Below, piece after piece: positions 7,397-15,661 of a stretch of DNA of 64,000 bases. Every line of letters begins with the position of its first letter. Positions within the stretch are counted from its first letter, which is position 1. The position numbers were made by a program, and so were the translations under genes. The notes beneath the pieces were generated by a model. The model searched no databases. It saw only the letters and a program-made list of their open reading frames with translations, and was not told the DNA's origin. The stretch is from an uncultured Ruminococcus sp. (GTDB lineage Bacteria > Bacillota > Clostridia > Oscillospirales > Acutalibacteraceae), in the NCBI GenBank assembly GCA_902799245.1, contig CADBZY010000001.1, forward strand, positions 62,001 through 126,000. Direction: 5' to 3'.

Positions 7397-9025
7397 ATGG
7401 AAAATGAATACATCCTCGAAATGAGGAATATTACCAAGGAGTTTCCGGGTGTAAAGGCTCTGGACAACGTGAATTTCAAGGTACGCAAGGGTGAAATTCA
7501 CTGCCTGGTGGGCGAAAACGGCGCCGGCAAATCCACGCTGATGAAGGTGCTCTCCGGCGTGTGGAAGTACGGAACCTATACGGGCGACATCGTCTATGAG
7601 GGAGAGGTACAGAAATTCCGCAACATCGCCGACAGCGAAGCCAAGGGTATTGCCATCATCTATCAGGAGCTTGCTCTTTTCCCGGAGCTTCCCATTTATG
7701 AGAATATTTATTTCGGTCACGAGATCATGTCAGCGGGGCAGATCAACTGGAACGAGACCATCATCAAGGCAAAGGAAATGCTTGATAAGGTCAGGCTGAA
7801 GGTTGACCCCTCCATGCCCGTCAAGAGGCTCAACACAGGCAATCAGCAGCTTGTCGAGATCGCAAAGGCTCTCTCCAAGAACTGCAAGCTGATTATTTTC
7901 GACGAGCCTACTTCCTCGCTGAACGAGGACGACAGCATCAACCTTCTCAACATCATGCGTGAGCTGAGGGATCAGGGCATCACCTGTATCATGATCTCCC
8001 ACAAGCTGCGTGAGGTCACAGCTATCGCCGACACCATCACAGTCCTGCGCGACGGTTCGACCATCTGCTCGCTCGACGCAAAGACGGACGATATTTCGGA
8101 GGCCAATATCATCCGCAACATGGTCGGACGCAGCATTGACGACGTATATCCCAAACGCGAAAAGCATGAATTCGGCGAGGTCATGTTTGAGATAAAGAAT
8201 CTCACAGTTGAGGATCCCAAGACCGGACGCGAGATACTCAAGAACGTCAATCTCAACGTGCGCAAGGGCGAGATCGTTGGTCTGCAGGGATTGATGGGCG
8301 CGGGACGCACCGAATGTGCGCTGACAGTATTCGGCAATCCTTACGGCTATAAGATCAAGTCCGGCGAAGTCATCATGAACGGCAGATCCAAGCTGTTCAA
8401 GAGCCCGAAAGAAGCCATAAAGAACGGTCTGGCCTACGTTTCCGAGGACCGCAAGGGCAACGGACTTGTGCTGATTCAGGATATCCGCTACAACACCACA
8501 CTCGCAAATCTTAAAGCGATAGCAAGCGGCCTTTCCATTGACTCCAACAAGGAGATAGTAATCGCCAACAAGTACAAGGACGACATCAACATCAAAGCGC
8601 CGTCTATTGAACAGAAGGTCAACAACCTTTCCGGCGGTAATCAGCAGAAGGTGCAGATAGCAAAGTGGCTGTTTACGGAACCCAAGGTTCTGATACTTGA
8701 CGAACCCACACGAGGCATTGACGTCGGCGCAAAGCTCGAAATATACACCCTGATGAACAAGATGGTCGAGGAAGGCATGTGCATCATCATGATTTCTTCC
8801 GAGCTTCCCGAAGTTCTCGGCATGTCCGACCGTCTGTATGTCATGAGCGAAGGACAGATCACCGGCGAGCTTGACGCTTCCGAAGCCACAGAAGAAAAGG
8901 TCATGAAGATGGCAATTAACAGCTCAGTGGATGATGTGGCTCCTGCGGCGGCTGAATCCGCAGAGGGAGAGGCTACAGAGACTGCTACGGACGCAACCGT
9001 GGACGAAGCCAAAGAAGAAGTTTAA
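7397..9025 (+). CDS. mmsA: Multiple-monosaccharide ABC importer, ATP-binding protein
   Basis: Cytoplasmic ATPase of a CUT2-class sugar importer (MmsA/GguA, RbsA/XylG type) with two fused nucleotide-binding domains. Domain 1 has Walker A GENGAGKST (residues 39-47), a degenerate signature LNTGNQQ and Walker B LIIFDEPTSS. Domain 2 has the usual degenerate Walker A GLMGAGRTE, signature NLSGGNQQK and Walker B VLILDEPTRGID. The 542-residue length exceeds the usual 500-515 because of an Ala/Glu/Thr-rich C-terminal tail of about 35 residues. ATG 7397 is chosen because AGGAG lies 8 bases before it. It sits between the (chimeric) binding-protein frame and the permease. Likely substrates are glucose, galactose, xylose or arabinose, which is inference from the family. 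Confidence 0.95.
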   Translation: MENEYILEMRNITKEFPGVKALDNVNFKVRKGEIHCLVGENGAGKSTLMKVLSGVWKYGTYTGDIVYEGEVQKFRNIADSEAKGIAIIYQELALFPELPIYENIYFGHEIMSAGQINWNETIIKAKEMLDKVRLKVDPSMPVKRLNTGNQQLVEIAKALSKNCKLIIFDEPTSSLNEDDSINLLNIMRELRDQGITCIMISHKLREVTAIADTITVLRDGSTICSLDAKTDDISEANIIRNMVGRSIDDVYPKREKHEFGEVMFEIKNLTVEDPKTGREILKNVNLNVRKGEIVGLQGLMGAGRTECALTVFGNPYGYKIKSGEVIMNGRSKLFKSPKEAIKNGLAYVSEDRKGNGLVLIQDIRYNTTLANLKAIASGLSIDSNKEIVIANKYKDDINIKAPSIEQKVNNLSGGNQQKVQIAKWLFTEPKVLILDEPTRGIDVGAKLEIYTLMNKMVEEGMCIIMISSELPEVLGMSDRLYVMSEGQITGELDASEATEEKVMKMAINSSVDDVAPAAAESAEGEATETATDATVDEAKEEV

Positions 9026-9055
9026 CCACAAACAGCGATTGAGGGAGATAATAAT

Positions 9056-10240
9056 ATGGAAACTAAGAAAAAATCATTAGGCTCAGAAGTCGCTGAGCTT
9101 TTAAAGAACAATGTCAAGAGCTATATGATGTATTTCGCTCTGGTCATTATCATGCTGGTATTCCAGATCTGGTCTGGCGGTAAGTTCTTCAGAGCTTCCA
9201 ATATCACCAATCTGTTCAACCAGGCAGCCTATGTCGGCGTGCTTGCCATCGGTATGACGCTGATTCTTATCCTGAAGCACATCGATCTTTCGGTCGGTTA
9301 CGTCGCCGGCTTTACCGGAGCGCTTGCCGCTATTCTCATGCAGCGTGAAGGCGTCAACGAGTGGCTTGCTATCATCATCGTTCTGCTCGTCGGTCTTGTT
9401 ATAGGCTTGTATCAGGGTCTTACAGTCACCCGCCTCGGCGTTCCCGCGTTCGTTGTGACCCTCGCCGGAATGTTCATCTTCCGCGGACTGCTTTCCCGCA
9501 CACTCGCCGAATCCGGCACCGTCGTTGTCAGTCAGAAGGGCTTCCTCGCACTCTGCAACGGCTTTATCCCCGATATTCCCGTCAAGACCGGCATCCATAT
9601 GGTGACAATGATCGTCGGCGTTCTCGGCGTTATTATTGTAATCCTGTCCCAGATCAAGAACCGCAAGAACAAGCAGAAGTATCAGTTTGAGGTTGTTTCC
9701 ACGCCTATCTTCGTTATCGGCATGGTGCTTGTTTCGGCAGTTATCCTCGCAATCTGCTGGGTTCTCGCCACCTACAAGGGCATTCCCTGGAGCGCGGTTA
9801 TCGTCGGCGTGATTCTGCTGATCTACACCTTTATGCTCAGCAAGACAAAGCTCGGCAGATACATTTACGGTATCGGCGGCAACGATCAGGCAGCGGAGCT
9901 TTCCGGCGTCAACGTAAAGCAAGTTACCCTGTTTGCCTTCTGCTCCATGTCTGTTCTGGCTGCTGTTGCAGGTATCCTTTACACTTCACGTCTTTCTTCC
10001 GCCACTCCTACCGCCGGCAACGCCTTCGAGATGGACGCTATCGCCTCCTCCTACATCGGCGGCACGGCTGTCAGCGGCGGCGTGGGTAAGGTGACAAACG
10101 CCATTATCGGTACCTTCGTTATCATGGCCCTTACCAACGGCATGAACCTCATGATGGTGGATATTTCCTATCAGTACATCGTCAAGGGATTTATCTTCAT
10201 CATCGCCGTTGCCTTCGACGTGCGTACACGCAATAAGTAA
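9056..10240 (+). CDS. mmsB: Multiple-monosaccharide ABC importer, permease
   Basis: Integral membrane subunit of the CUT2-type sugar importer encoded with the upstream ATPase. The 394-residue protein is hydrophobic with about ten membrane segments. It carries the family signatures IGMTLILILKHIDLSVG near residue 65-80, GVPAFVVTLAGMFIFRG, and the EAA-like loop AAELSGVNVKQVTLFAFCS. It has a central insertion with a basic cytoplasmic loop (QIKNRKNKQKY) typical of MmsB/GguB/XylH. GAGGGAGAT precedes ATG 9056. Only 30 bases separate it from mmsA, so they are one transcript. A terminator follows at 10281. With the binding protein damaged, importer function in this genome is uncertain. Confidence 0.95.
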   Translation: METKKKSLGSEVAELLKNNVKSYMMYFALVIIMLVFQIWSGGKFFRASNITNLFNQAAYVGVLAIGMTLILILKHIDLSVGYVAGFTGALAAILMQREGVNEWLAIIIVLLVGLVIGLYQGLTVTRLGVPAFVVTLAGMFIFRGLLSRTLAESGTVVVSQKGFLALCNGFIPDIPVKTGIHMVTMIVGVLGVIIVILSQIKNRKNKQKYQFEVVSTPIFVIGMVLVSAVILAICWVLATYKGIPWSAVIVGVILLIYTFMLSKTKLGRYIYGIGGNDQAAELSGVNVKQVTLFAFCSMSVLAAVAGILYTSRLSSATPTAGNAFEMDAIASSYIGGTAVSGGVGKVTNAIIGTFVIMALTNGMNLMMVDISYQYIVKGFIFIIAVAFDVRTRNK

Positions 10241-10280
10241 GCAATGAATGAACCGGACAGTAGTCCGGACGGTCTATTCT

Positions 10281-10329
10281 TCCCCCTGTTTGCATTGAAA
10301 GTTTGCTTTCTTTGCTGACAGGGGGATTT
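10281..10329 (+). terminator. Terminator of the sugar importer operon
   Basis: CCCCCTGT (10281-10288) pairs with ACAGGGGG (10317-10324), enclosing a GAAAG/CTTTC inner hairpin; GATTTTG follows. Confidence 0.7.
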
Positions 10330-10340
10330 TGCACAGAATG

Positions 10341-10377
10341 AAAAACCGGCTTCGCGTCACATTGACACAAAGCCGGT
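10341..10377 (-). terminator. Terminator of the DUF4190 cluster
   Basis: ACCGGCTT (10345-10352) pairs with AAGCCGGT (10370-10377); on the minus strand the stem is followed by TTTTTCATT. Confidence 0.75.
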
Positions 10378-10401
10378 GTAATAAGTCTAACTGATATAAT
10401 A

Positions 10402-11133
10402 TTACTCCATGTAGAACATCCCGAGCAGGACAAGGAGATTTACCAAAATGCCTATGATACCGAGTACCAGACCCGCGGTTGACATGCCTGTAGGACGTGT
10501 GCCGTCGTTCTTTGCTTTGGATATAGCGCCGAAAATGAGCGCTAAAAATGACGGAAGCACTGTGCAGCAGGATACAAGACCCACAATGGAGCAGATCAGT
10601 GAAGCCACCGCAAAGCCGTCTGCGGTGTTCTGTTGAACAAGCAGCGCTGGATTGACCGGTGTATACTGATAGTATTGCTGTGTCACACCCGGTGTTGACT
10701 GCGGCTGAACAGGCGGCTGAATCGGTTGCTGAATCGGTTGCTGAACGGGCTGCTGAAATGGTTGCTGAAATGGTTGCTGATATGGCTGCTGTGCCGCTGC
10801 CTTGACAGGCTCTTCGGGCGCAACAGCAGATTTTTCGGGAACCGGTGCGACCGGCTCTTCCGCTGCCTTGACAGGCTCTTCAGGAGCAACGGCGAATTTC
10901 TCAGGAACCGGAGCGACAGGCTCGTCCGGAACGGATGCCGTCGTTGTTTCCTCCGCCGAAGGAATTTCGCTTACCGCCGGAGACTCCGGTGTTTCCACTG
11001 CGGGAGGCTGGCAATCGGAAGCAGCTTCGGCAGTATCGGGAGTTGAAATAGCTGCTGCTTCTTCTGCAGCCGTTTCCTTTGCGGGTATTTCGTTCTCTGT
11101 GTCGGGTGTTGGATGGATCATATCGTTGTTCAT
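10402..11133 (-). CDS. DUF4190-type membrane protein with long repetitive N-terminal region
   Basis: Protein of unknown function, 243 residues. The first two thirds are low-complexity and soluble: Pro/Glu/Ala-rich sequence in which a block of about 20 residues (EEPVAPVPEK-AVAPEEPVKAA) occurs twice in tandem, then a run of QQP[FVI] tetrad-like repeats. The last about 75 residues hold two membrane helices in the DUF4190 pattern (GFAVASLICSIVGLVSCC ... STAGLVLGIIGILVNLLVLL) around a short KNDG loop. AAGGAG is 10 bases before ATG 11133; the frame runs further upstream but only through the neighbouring gene. It is the last of three tandem paralogues on this strand, 32 bases from the next. A surface or envelope role is only a guess. 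Confidence 0.85.
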   Translation of the reverse strand: MNNDMIHPTPDTENEIPAKETAAEEAAAISTPDTAEAASDCQPPAVETPESPAVSEIPSAEETTTASVPDEPVAPVPEKFAVAPEEPVKAAEEPVAPVPEKSAVAPEEPVKAAAQQPYQQPFQQPFQQPVQQPIQQPIQPPVQPQSTPGVTQQYYQYTPVNPALLVQQNTADGFAVASLICSIVGLVSCCTVLPSFLALIFGAISKAKNDGTRPTGMSTAGLVLGIIGILVNLLVLLGMFYME

Positions 11134-11165
11134 GTAAGATACTCCTTTCAATGAGGGGGTGACAT

Positions 11166-11588
11166 TCAAAGAAGTCTTTCCAACTCTGACATGGATGCGG
11201 CAATTATGGAGAAATAAGCTATTATCAGAATGATATACAGCACAATCGCGACAGCGCCGAGAATCACTCCCACAAGACCGAGAGATGATTTCTGCATGAC
11301 ATGTTTGGCTTTGACCATGGCGATAATGCCTGTAATGATTCCGATGACGCTGAACTGAATACCACAGCATCCGAGACCGACAGAAGAGAAAACGACCGAA
11401 AGGATACCTAAAATGTCTGTACCCTTATTCAGCTCTGGAACAGGCTGCATGTATGGGTACTGTGGAGGCGTGTTGTACTGAAGCTGCTGCTCATAGGCAG
11501 ATTTTTGTTCCGGAACAGGGGTTCCGGCGTTGTCATTGACAGGATAGCCGTTGTAGCTTGTATATCCGTTCGGGAAATTGTTGTTCAT
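11166..11588 (-). CDS. DUF4190-type small membrane protein
   Basis: A 140-residue protein of unknown function and middle member of a three-gene paralogous cluster. A polar Asn/Tyr/Gln/Pro-rich N-terminal region (MNNNFPNGYTSYNGY ... QLQYNTPPQYPYMQP) of about 60 residues precedes two hydrophobic helices (ILGILSVVFSSVGLGCCGI and GLVGVILGAVAIVLYIILII) separated by a basic loop with KAKHVMQ. This is the DUF4190/tandem-TM layout also seen in the flanking genes. Spacing to both neighbours is about 30-40 bases, so co-transcription is likely. Confidence 0.8.
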   Translation of the reverse strand: MNNNFPNGYTSYNGYPVNDNAGTPVPEQKSAYEQQLQYNTPPQYPYMQPVPELNKGTDILGILSVVFSSVGLGCCGIQFSVIGIITGIIAMVKAKHVMQKSSLGLVGVILGAVAIVLYIILIIAYFSIIAASMSELERLL

Positions 11589-11629
11589 TCGGATTCAATT
11601 CCTTCCTTGAATGCAGATAAATCTATGGC

Positions 11630-12094
11630 TTAAAACTTTGAAACGATAAAGCCATAAAGTGTGCGCAGCATTTCGTCTATCTGTGCATCAGAATACATTC
11701 CGGAACTCTGGAGCAACGTTCTGCATCTGTCGGGGTCAACCAGGAAGTAAATGACCAAACCCAGATAAGCGCACGCAAGGAGGCTGATGGCAAGACCGAT
11801 CCAGGAAACCACGGATTTCTTGTTGCGGATGACACCGATCAGACCGAGTATCAGACCGATGGGGGAGAGATAAGTACAGCTGATAATCGGAATAACGATT
11901 GACAAGATGCCGAGAACCAGACTTTTGTGCTTTTTCTCTGTCTGTACGGTGGCCTGGTATGGATTGTAGGGAACCTGCTGAACAGGGGCATACTGCGGCT
12001 GAACGGGTTGCTGAACAGGCTGCTGTTGGGGAGTGGGAGGTGCCTGATAGCCGTTGAAATTGGTGTACTCGTTCTGATTGTTCTGATTGTCCAT
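11630..12094 (-). CDS. DUF4190-type small membrane protein
   Basis: First gene of the three-member cluster, 154 residues, function unknown. The N-terminal part is Asn/Gln/Pro-rich (QQQPVQQPVQPQYAP); two membrane helices follow (LVLGILSIVIPIISCTYLS and WIGLAISLLACAYLGLVIYF) with the loop GVIRNKKS between them, then a short polar tail. ATG 12094 is preceded by AAAGGA at about 10 bases. An upstream in-frame extension would overlap the promoter region and is rejected. A TTTACA-17-TATAAT promoter with an overlapping inverted repeat lies just upstream. Confidence 0.82.
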   Translation of the reverse strand: MDNQNNQNEYTNFNGYQAPPTPQQQPVQQPVQPQYAPVQQVPYNPYQATVQTEKKHKSLVLGILSIVIPIISCTYLSPIGLILGLIGVIRNKKSVVSWIGLAISLLACAYLGLVIYFLVDPDRCRTLLQSSGMYSDAQIDEMLRTLYGFIVSKF

Positions 12095-12147
12095 AGTATA
12101 GATCCTTTCACATAAAAAATTTTTAAGCAAAACATTTGCTTGCATTT

Positions 12148-12209
12148 ATTATAACAAAAAAATCATTATTTGTAAATACATAATTACAAAAAATATGTAA
12201 GTTTTACAT
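12148..12209 (-). promoter_or_regulatory. Promoter of DUF4190 cluster with overlapping dyads
   Basis: Minus-strand TTTACA (12171-12176), 17-base spacer, TATAAT (12148-12153). The -35 overlaps the inverted repeat TTTGTAA-N8-TTACAAA (12169-12175 and 12184-12190). A second dyad ATGTAA-N3-TTACAT lies at 12195-12209. Both look like regulator sites for the cluster, the divergent yebC promoter being about 60 bases away. Confidence 0.6.
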
Positions 12210-12267
12210 CATATTTTTCGTCAGAAGGGACTGCGATTTGTTCTACATCAAAAAAATAAAATAAGAC

Positions 12268-12296
12268 TTGCCAAACCTGCCCGACAGTATTATAAT
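12268..12296 (+). promoter_or_regulatory. Promoter of yebC-type gene
   Basis: TTGCCA (12268-12273), 17-base spacer, TATAAT (12291-12296), 48 bases before the start codon. Confidence 0.8.
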
Positions 12297-12343
12297 GATA
12301 AAGATTGATGAATTTTTTATAATACACAGGAGGCTTGGATCCA

Positions 12344-13081
12344 ATGTCAGGACATTCCAAATGGAGCACTATCAAGAGAAAGAAAGAAAAAATCGATGGC
12401 GCCAGAGCCAAGATCTTCACCAAGATCGGCCGCGAGATAGCCATTGCCGTTCGTGAAGGCGGCAGCGCTGACCCCGGTGCCAACGCAAAGCTGCGCGACT
12501 GCATTGCCAAGGCAAAGGCCAACAACGTCCCCAATGAAAACATCGAGCGCATCATCAAGAAGGCTTCTGGCGAGAACGACGGCAAGACCTACGAATCGCT
12601 CACCTACGAAGGCTACGGCCCCAACGGCATTGCCGTTATCGTTGAAGCCCTGACCGACAACCGCAACAGAACGGCTGCCGACCTCAGACATTATTTCGAC
12701 AAATTCGGCGGCAATCTCGGCACCACCGGATGTGTTTCCTTCATGTTCAACGAAAAGGGCGTTATTGTCGTTGACAACGAGGATGGCGATATCGACGAGG
12801 ATCAGATGATGGAGGACGCTCTCGAGTCCGGCTGCTCTGATTTCCAGGCGGAGGGCGACGCGTTTGAAATTTATACCGATCCCGCGGATTTCAGCGCGGT
12901 AGTGGCCGCTCTCGAGGAGAAGGGCTACACCTTTGTATCCGCTGACGTGGAGCAGGTTCCGGATACCTATTCGTCCATCGAAGACGAGGAAGCCGCAGTC
13001 AAGATGCAGAAACTGCTGGATATGCTCGAGGATAACGACGACGTGCAGAACGTATTCCACAACTGGGATAACGCCGAATAA
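12344..13081 (+). CDS. YebC/PmpR family DNA-binding or translation-associated protein
   Basis: Member of the TACO1/YebC/PmpR family, cytoplasmic, described variously as transcriptional regulators and as factors easing ribosome stalling. The family start [20 protein letters not shown] is intact at the N-terminus. Domain 1 and the conserved stretch [26 protein letters not shown] follow, then [15 protein letters not shown]. The 245-residue length is normal. AGGAGG lies 10 bases before ATG 12344; an in-frame TTG three codons earlier is rejected. It has its own promoter and is monocistronic, ending before the rplS promoter. Confidence 0.95.
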   Translation: MSGHSKWSTIKRKKEKIDGARAKIFTKIGREIAIAVREGGSADPGANAKLRDCIAKAKANNVPNENIERIIKKASGENDGKTYESLTYEGYGPNGIAVIVEALTDNRNRTAADLRHYFDKFGGNLGTTGCVSFMFNEKGVIVVDNEDGDIDEDQMMEDALESGCSDFQAEGDAFEIYTDPADFSAVVAALEEKGYTFVSADVEQVPDTYSSIEDEEAAVKMQKLLDMLEDNDDVQNVFHNWDNAE

Positions 13082-13134
13082 TTCTCTGTTTGTCTGACTT
13101 TTGGGGACGGACGAAAAAATATTTAAAAAATATA

Positions 13135-13163
13135 TTGCATTTTTTTGACAGGCATGTTATAAT
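13135..13163 (+). promoter_or_regulatory. Promoter of rplS
   Basis: TTGCAT (13135-13140), 17-base spacer, TATAAT (13158-13163). It leaves an untranslated leader of nearly 190 bases before rplS. Confidence 0.8.
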
Positions 13164-13169
13164 ACTTAA

Positions 13170-13356
13170 GTTGTCGGCTGATGATTCAAAAAGCCGACGC
13201 TTCATCCGGCTTACGGCGTTCTTCTTCGGCGTAAGATTTGGGATTTGTCAGGGCGCAGCGTCATTCATAAAGCGCGGCGCAATATTCAAAGCGGATATTC
13301 CTCTGAGTGCTTTTGGTTGCGCTGCATGAATATCTGAAATTATCAGGAGGTTTTTT
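13170..13356 (+). promoter_or_regulatory. Structured leader of rplS (L19-type leader candidate)
   Basis: The long leader has hairpins GTCGGCT/AGCCGAC (13173-13179 and 13192-13198) and CTTACG/CGTAAG (13210-13215 and 13230-13235). Late in the leader, GCAGCG (13255-13260) can pair with CGCTGC (13320-13325), or ATTCAT (13263-13268) with ATGAAT (13326-13331). The order of these segments makes the two pairings mutually exclusive. L19 leaders that bind the ribosomal protein are known in Firmicutes; whether this is one needs covariance evidence. Confidence 0.45.
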
Positions 13357-13357
13357 T

Positions 13358-13714
13358 ATGAACGCAGCAGAAGCATTGAAGTCCATCGCGGAAGACAGCA
13401 TGAGAAAAGACCCGATCACCTTTGAAATCGGCGACACCGTCAAGGTTTACGTCAAGATTCGTGAAGGCGAGAAGGAAAGAATCCAGATGTTCGAAGGCAC
13501 CGTTATCGCTCGCAGAGGCAGCGGCGTTTCCGAGACATTCACCGTTCGCCGCGTGTCCTACGGCGTTGGTGTTGAGAGAGTATTCCCCGTGAATGCTCCC
13601 GCAGTTGACCGCATCGAGGTTGTCCGTCACGGTAAGATCAGAAGAAGCAAGCTCTACTATCTGCGTGACCGCGTCGGCAAGGCCGCCAAGGTCAAGGAGC
13701 GCATCAAGAAGTAA
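13358..13714 (+). CDS. rplS: 50S ribosomal protein L19
   Basis: Large-subunit protein at the 30S-50S interface. The 118-residue sequence is full length, with family landmarks [42 protein letters not shown], and GVGVERVFP, ending [21 protein letters not shown] sits 10 bases before ATG 13358, and the frame's earlier start falls inside the structured leader. It heads the conserved order rplS-lepB-rbgA-rnhB, but a strong terminator follows it, so lepB is largely separate. Confidence 0.98.
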   Translation: MNAAEALKSIAEDSMRKDPITFEIGDTVKVYVKIREGEKERIQMFEGTVIARRGSGVSETFTVRRVSYGVGVERVFPVNAPAVDRIEVVRHGKIRRSKLYYLRDRVGKAAKVKERIKK

Positions 13715-13760
13715 TCTTCTTATATCGCTTCACTTCATCTGTACATCAAAAAGGCTTCGA

Positions 13761-13808
13761 AAAGAGATACTGTTTGCTTTTGGACAGTATCTCTTTTATT
13801 TTTTTTCG
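13761..13808 (+). terminator. Terminator of rplS
   Basis: AAAGAGATACTGT (13761-13773) pairs perfectly with ACAGTATCTCTTT (13784-13796), 10-base loop, then TATTTTTTTT. Confidence 0.93.
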
Positions 13809-13936
13809 ATTCAATAAAAATTCAATAAAAATAAGAAAAAATCAAAAAATTTTCAAAATCATCTTCCAATAGCAAGTAAAAAGTATTATAATAATAGAAA
13901 CACTTTGTTTAAATCAAACATCAACGGAGGATCATC

Positions 13937-14506
13937 ATGAGTGAAAAAAATAATAATCAGGAAAATCAGTCCGGCGGACTTATGGTTGAGGTTTATGAAT
14001 GGCTGGAGGCCATCGCTTTTGCGCTTGCCATAGTCGTCATTCTCTTCACATTCCTTTTCCGTGTGGTCAGCGTTTCGGGCCCGTCCATGAATCCGACGCT
14101 CACATCGGGTGACAGAATCGTGCTTAACAGCCTGTTCTATACTCCGCAGAACGGGGATATTGTGGTAATCACTCAGCCCAATTCCCACGACAACGAGCCT
14201 CTCATCAAGCGCGTGATTGCTGTCGAGGGACAGACCATCTCGGTGGACGCCGAAACCGATACCGTCACCGTTGACGGAGTCAAGCTGCATGAGTCGTATA
14301 TTCTCGATCAGGACATCCAGCGCTCCGGCGAATCTTACGAGTACCCGCTTACCATTCCCAAGGGCAAGGTCTTTGTCATGGGCGACAACCGCAACGATTC
14401 CTTTGACAGCCGTGACCCGGGTCTCGGTATGGTGGAGGAAAAGTACATCATGGGCAAGGCGATTTTCAGAATTTATCCCTTTGAAAGAGTCGGAGGTCTG
14501 GACTGA
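13937..14506 (+). CDS. lepB: Signal peptidase I
   Basis: Membrane-anchored serine protease that removes signal peptides from exported proteins. A single N-terminal membrane helix (about residues 22-42, AIAFALAIVVILFTFLF) is followed by the catalytic Ser50 in VSGPSMNPTL and general-base Lys91 in LIKRVIAVEG. Box D GDNRNDSFDSR and box E follow in order. The 189-residue size matches Gram-positive SipS-like enzymes. GGAGG precedes ATG 13937 by about 7 bases. Its stop overlaps the rbgA start as TGATG, implying translational coupling. Confidence 0.97.
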   Translation: MSEKNNNQENQSGGLMVEVYEWLEAIAFALAIVVILFTFLFRVVSVSGPSMNPTLTSGDRIVLNSLFYTPQNGDIVVITQPNSHDNEPLIKRVIAVEGQTISVDAETDTVTVDGVKLHESYILDQDIQRSGESYEYPLTIPKGKVFVMGDNRNDSFDSRDPGLGMVEEKYIMGKAIFRIYPFERVGGLD

Positions 14507-15390
14507 TGAGCGGATTCGACTCACAGAACAACAATTCACAGATTATTCAATGGTATCCCGGACACATGACCAAAACCCGCCGCCGCATGGAAGAATGCAT
14601 CAAGCTGGTGGACGGCGTGGTGGAGATCATCGACGCGAGAATACCCATGAGCAGCCGCAATCCGGAGATTGACACGATTACAGCGAAACGTCCGAGAATC
14701 GTACTGCTCAATAAGGCCGATATTGCCGATGGCGCCGCGACGTCACGCTGGATAGATTATTTTGCTAAAAGCGGCGCGAGGGCGATTGCCTGCGACTGCA
14801 AGACCGGAAAGGGGCTGCATCATTTTGCGGACGAAGTGCGAAAGCTGCTTGCCGATAAGATTGCCGTGTGGGAATCCAAGGGCATGGGCGGCAGAAGCAT
14901 CAAGCTGATGGTTGTGGGAATACCCAATGTCGGCAAATCCTCCTTCATTAACCGCATGGCGAAGGGCGGCAAGGCGAAGGTCGCCGACAGTCCGGGCGTC
15001 ACACGCGGCAACCAATGGTTTACCATCGGCGGCGGCATCGAGCTGCTGGACACGCCCGGTGTGCTGTGGCCGAAATTCGATGACCCGGAGGTCGGACGCA
15101 AGTTGGCCTTTACCGGAGCGGTAAAGGATGCCGTTGTAGATATTGAATCACTTTGCCTTGACCTTCTGGGTTATATGAGCCGCTACTATCCCGAACGTCT
15201 GTGTGAGCGGTATAAGCTGGACAGCGTGGAGGGAATGTCGCCTCTTGAAGTCATGGAGCTGATTGCCAAAAAGCGCGGCATGATCATGCGCGGCGGAGAG
15301 ATAGACTACGAGCGTGTTTCGGTGATGGTTATGGACGAATATCGCGGCGGCAAGCTCGGCAGGATAACGCTGGAAATGCCGGAAAAATAA
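14506..15390 (+). CDS. rbgA: Ribosome biogenesis GTPase YlqF/RbgA
   Basis: Circularly permuted GTPase needed for late 50S subunit assembly. The permuted motif order is visible: NKAD (G4, about residue 68), then the P-loop GIPNVGKSS (G1, about residue 145), switch region SPGVTRGNQW (G2) and DTPG (G3). The C-terminal RNA-binding ANTAR-like part follows. Opening motif WYPGHMTKTRRRMEECI is the family hallmark. Length 294 is normal. The start overlaps the lepB stop. Immediately after the stop begins a chain of palindromes (15391-15510). Confidence 0.97.
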   Translation: MSGFDSQNNNSQIIQWYPGHMTKTRRRMEECIKLVDGVVEIIDARIPMSSRNPEIDTITAKRPRIVLLNKADIADGAATSRWIDYFAKSGARAIACDCKTGKGLHHFADEVRKLLADKIAVWESKGMGGRSIKLMVVGIPNVGKSSFINRMAKGGKAKVADSPGVTRGNQWFTIGGGIELLDTPGVLWPKFDDPEVGRKLAFTGAVKDAVVDIESLCLDLLGYMSRYYPERLCERYKLDSVEGMSPLEVMELIAKKRGMIMRGGEIDYERVSVMVMDEYRGGKLGRITLEMPEK

Positions 15391-15510
15391 GCCGCGAATG
15401 CGGCAGGGAGTCCAGGGGGAACTAGTTCCTCCTGGCGGGTCAAGGGCAGAGCCCTTGCAGGGTACTTTGTCAGCAAAGCTGACAAAGAGGGGCAGCGCCC
15501 TCACGAGGGA
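15391..15510. repeat. Cluster of consecutive hairpins
   Basis: Six back-to-back inverted repeats start directly after the rbgA stop: GCCGC-GAAT-GCGGC (15391-15404); a 24-base near-perfect palindrome (15412-15435); AAGGGC-AGA-GCCCTT (15442-15456); TTTGTCAGC-AAA-GCTGACAAA (15466-15486); GGGC-AGC-GCCC (15490-15500); CCCTC-AC-GAGGG (15498-15509). Loops of two to four bases are very regular. No reading frame of note. Looks like a REP/BIME-like or processed-RNA element. Confidence 0.75.
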
Positions 15511-15661
15511 GGCGAAGCCGACCGAGCAAGATCCGTCAGGATACGCGATCAGGTCAGGCAAATGCAGATAAAGTGTAAATAAATGGTATGCCCTTCCCCC
15601 CCCGAACAGAACAAAAAACTTCTAAATCTGAGTATAGTATAAAAAACGGAGGTGCCGCAAG

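Noticed and set aside
9101..9922. A 273-codon minus-strand open frame inside mmsB
   Set aside because: Asp/Asn/His-rich antisense of a membrane-protein gene, with no start signal.
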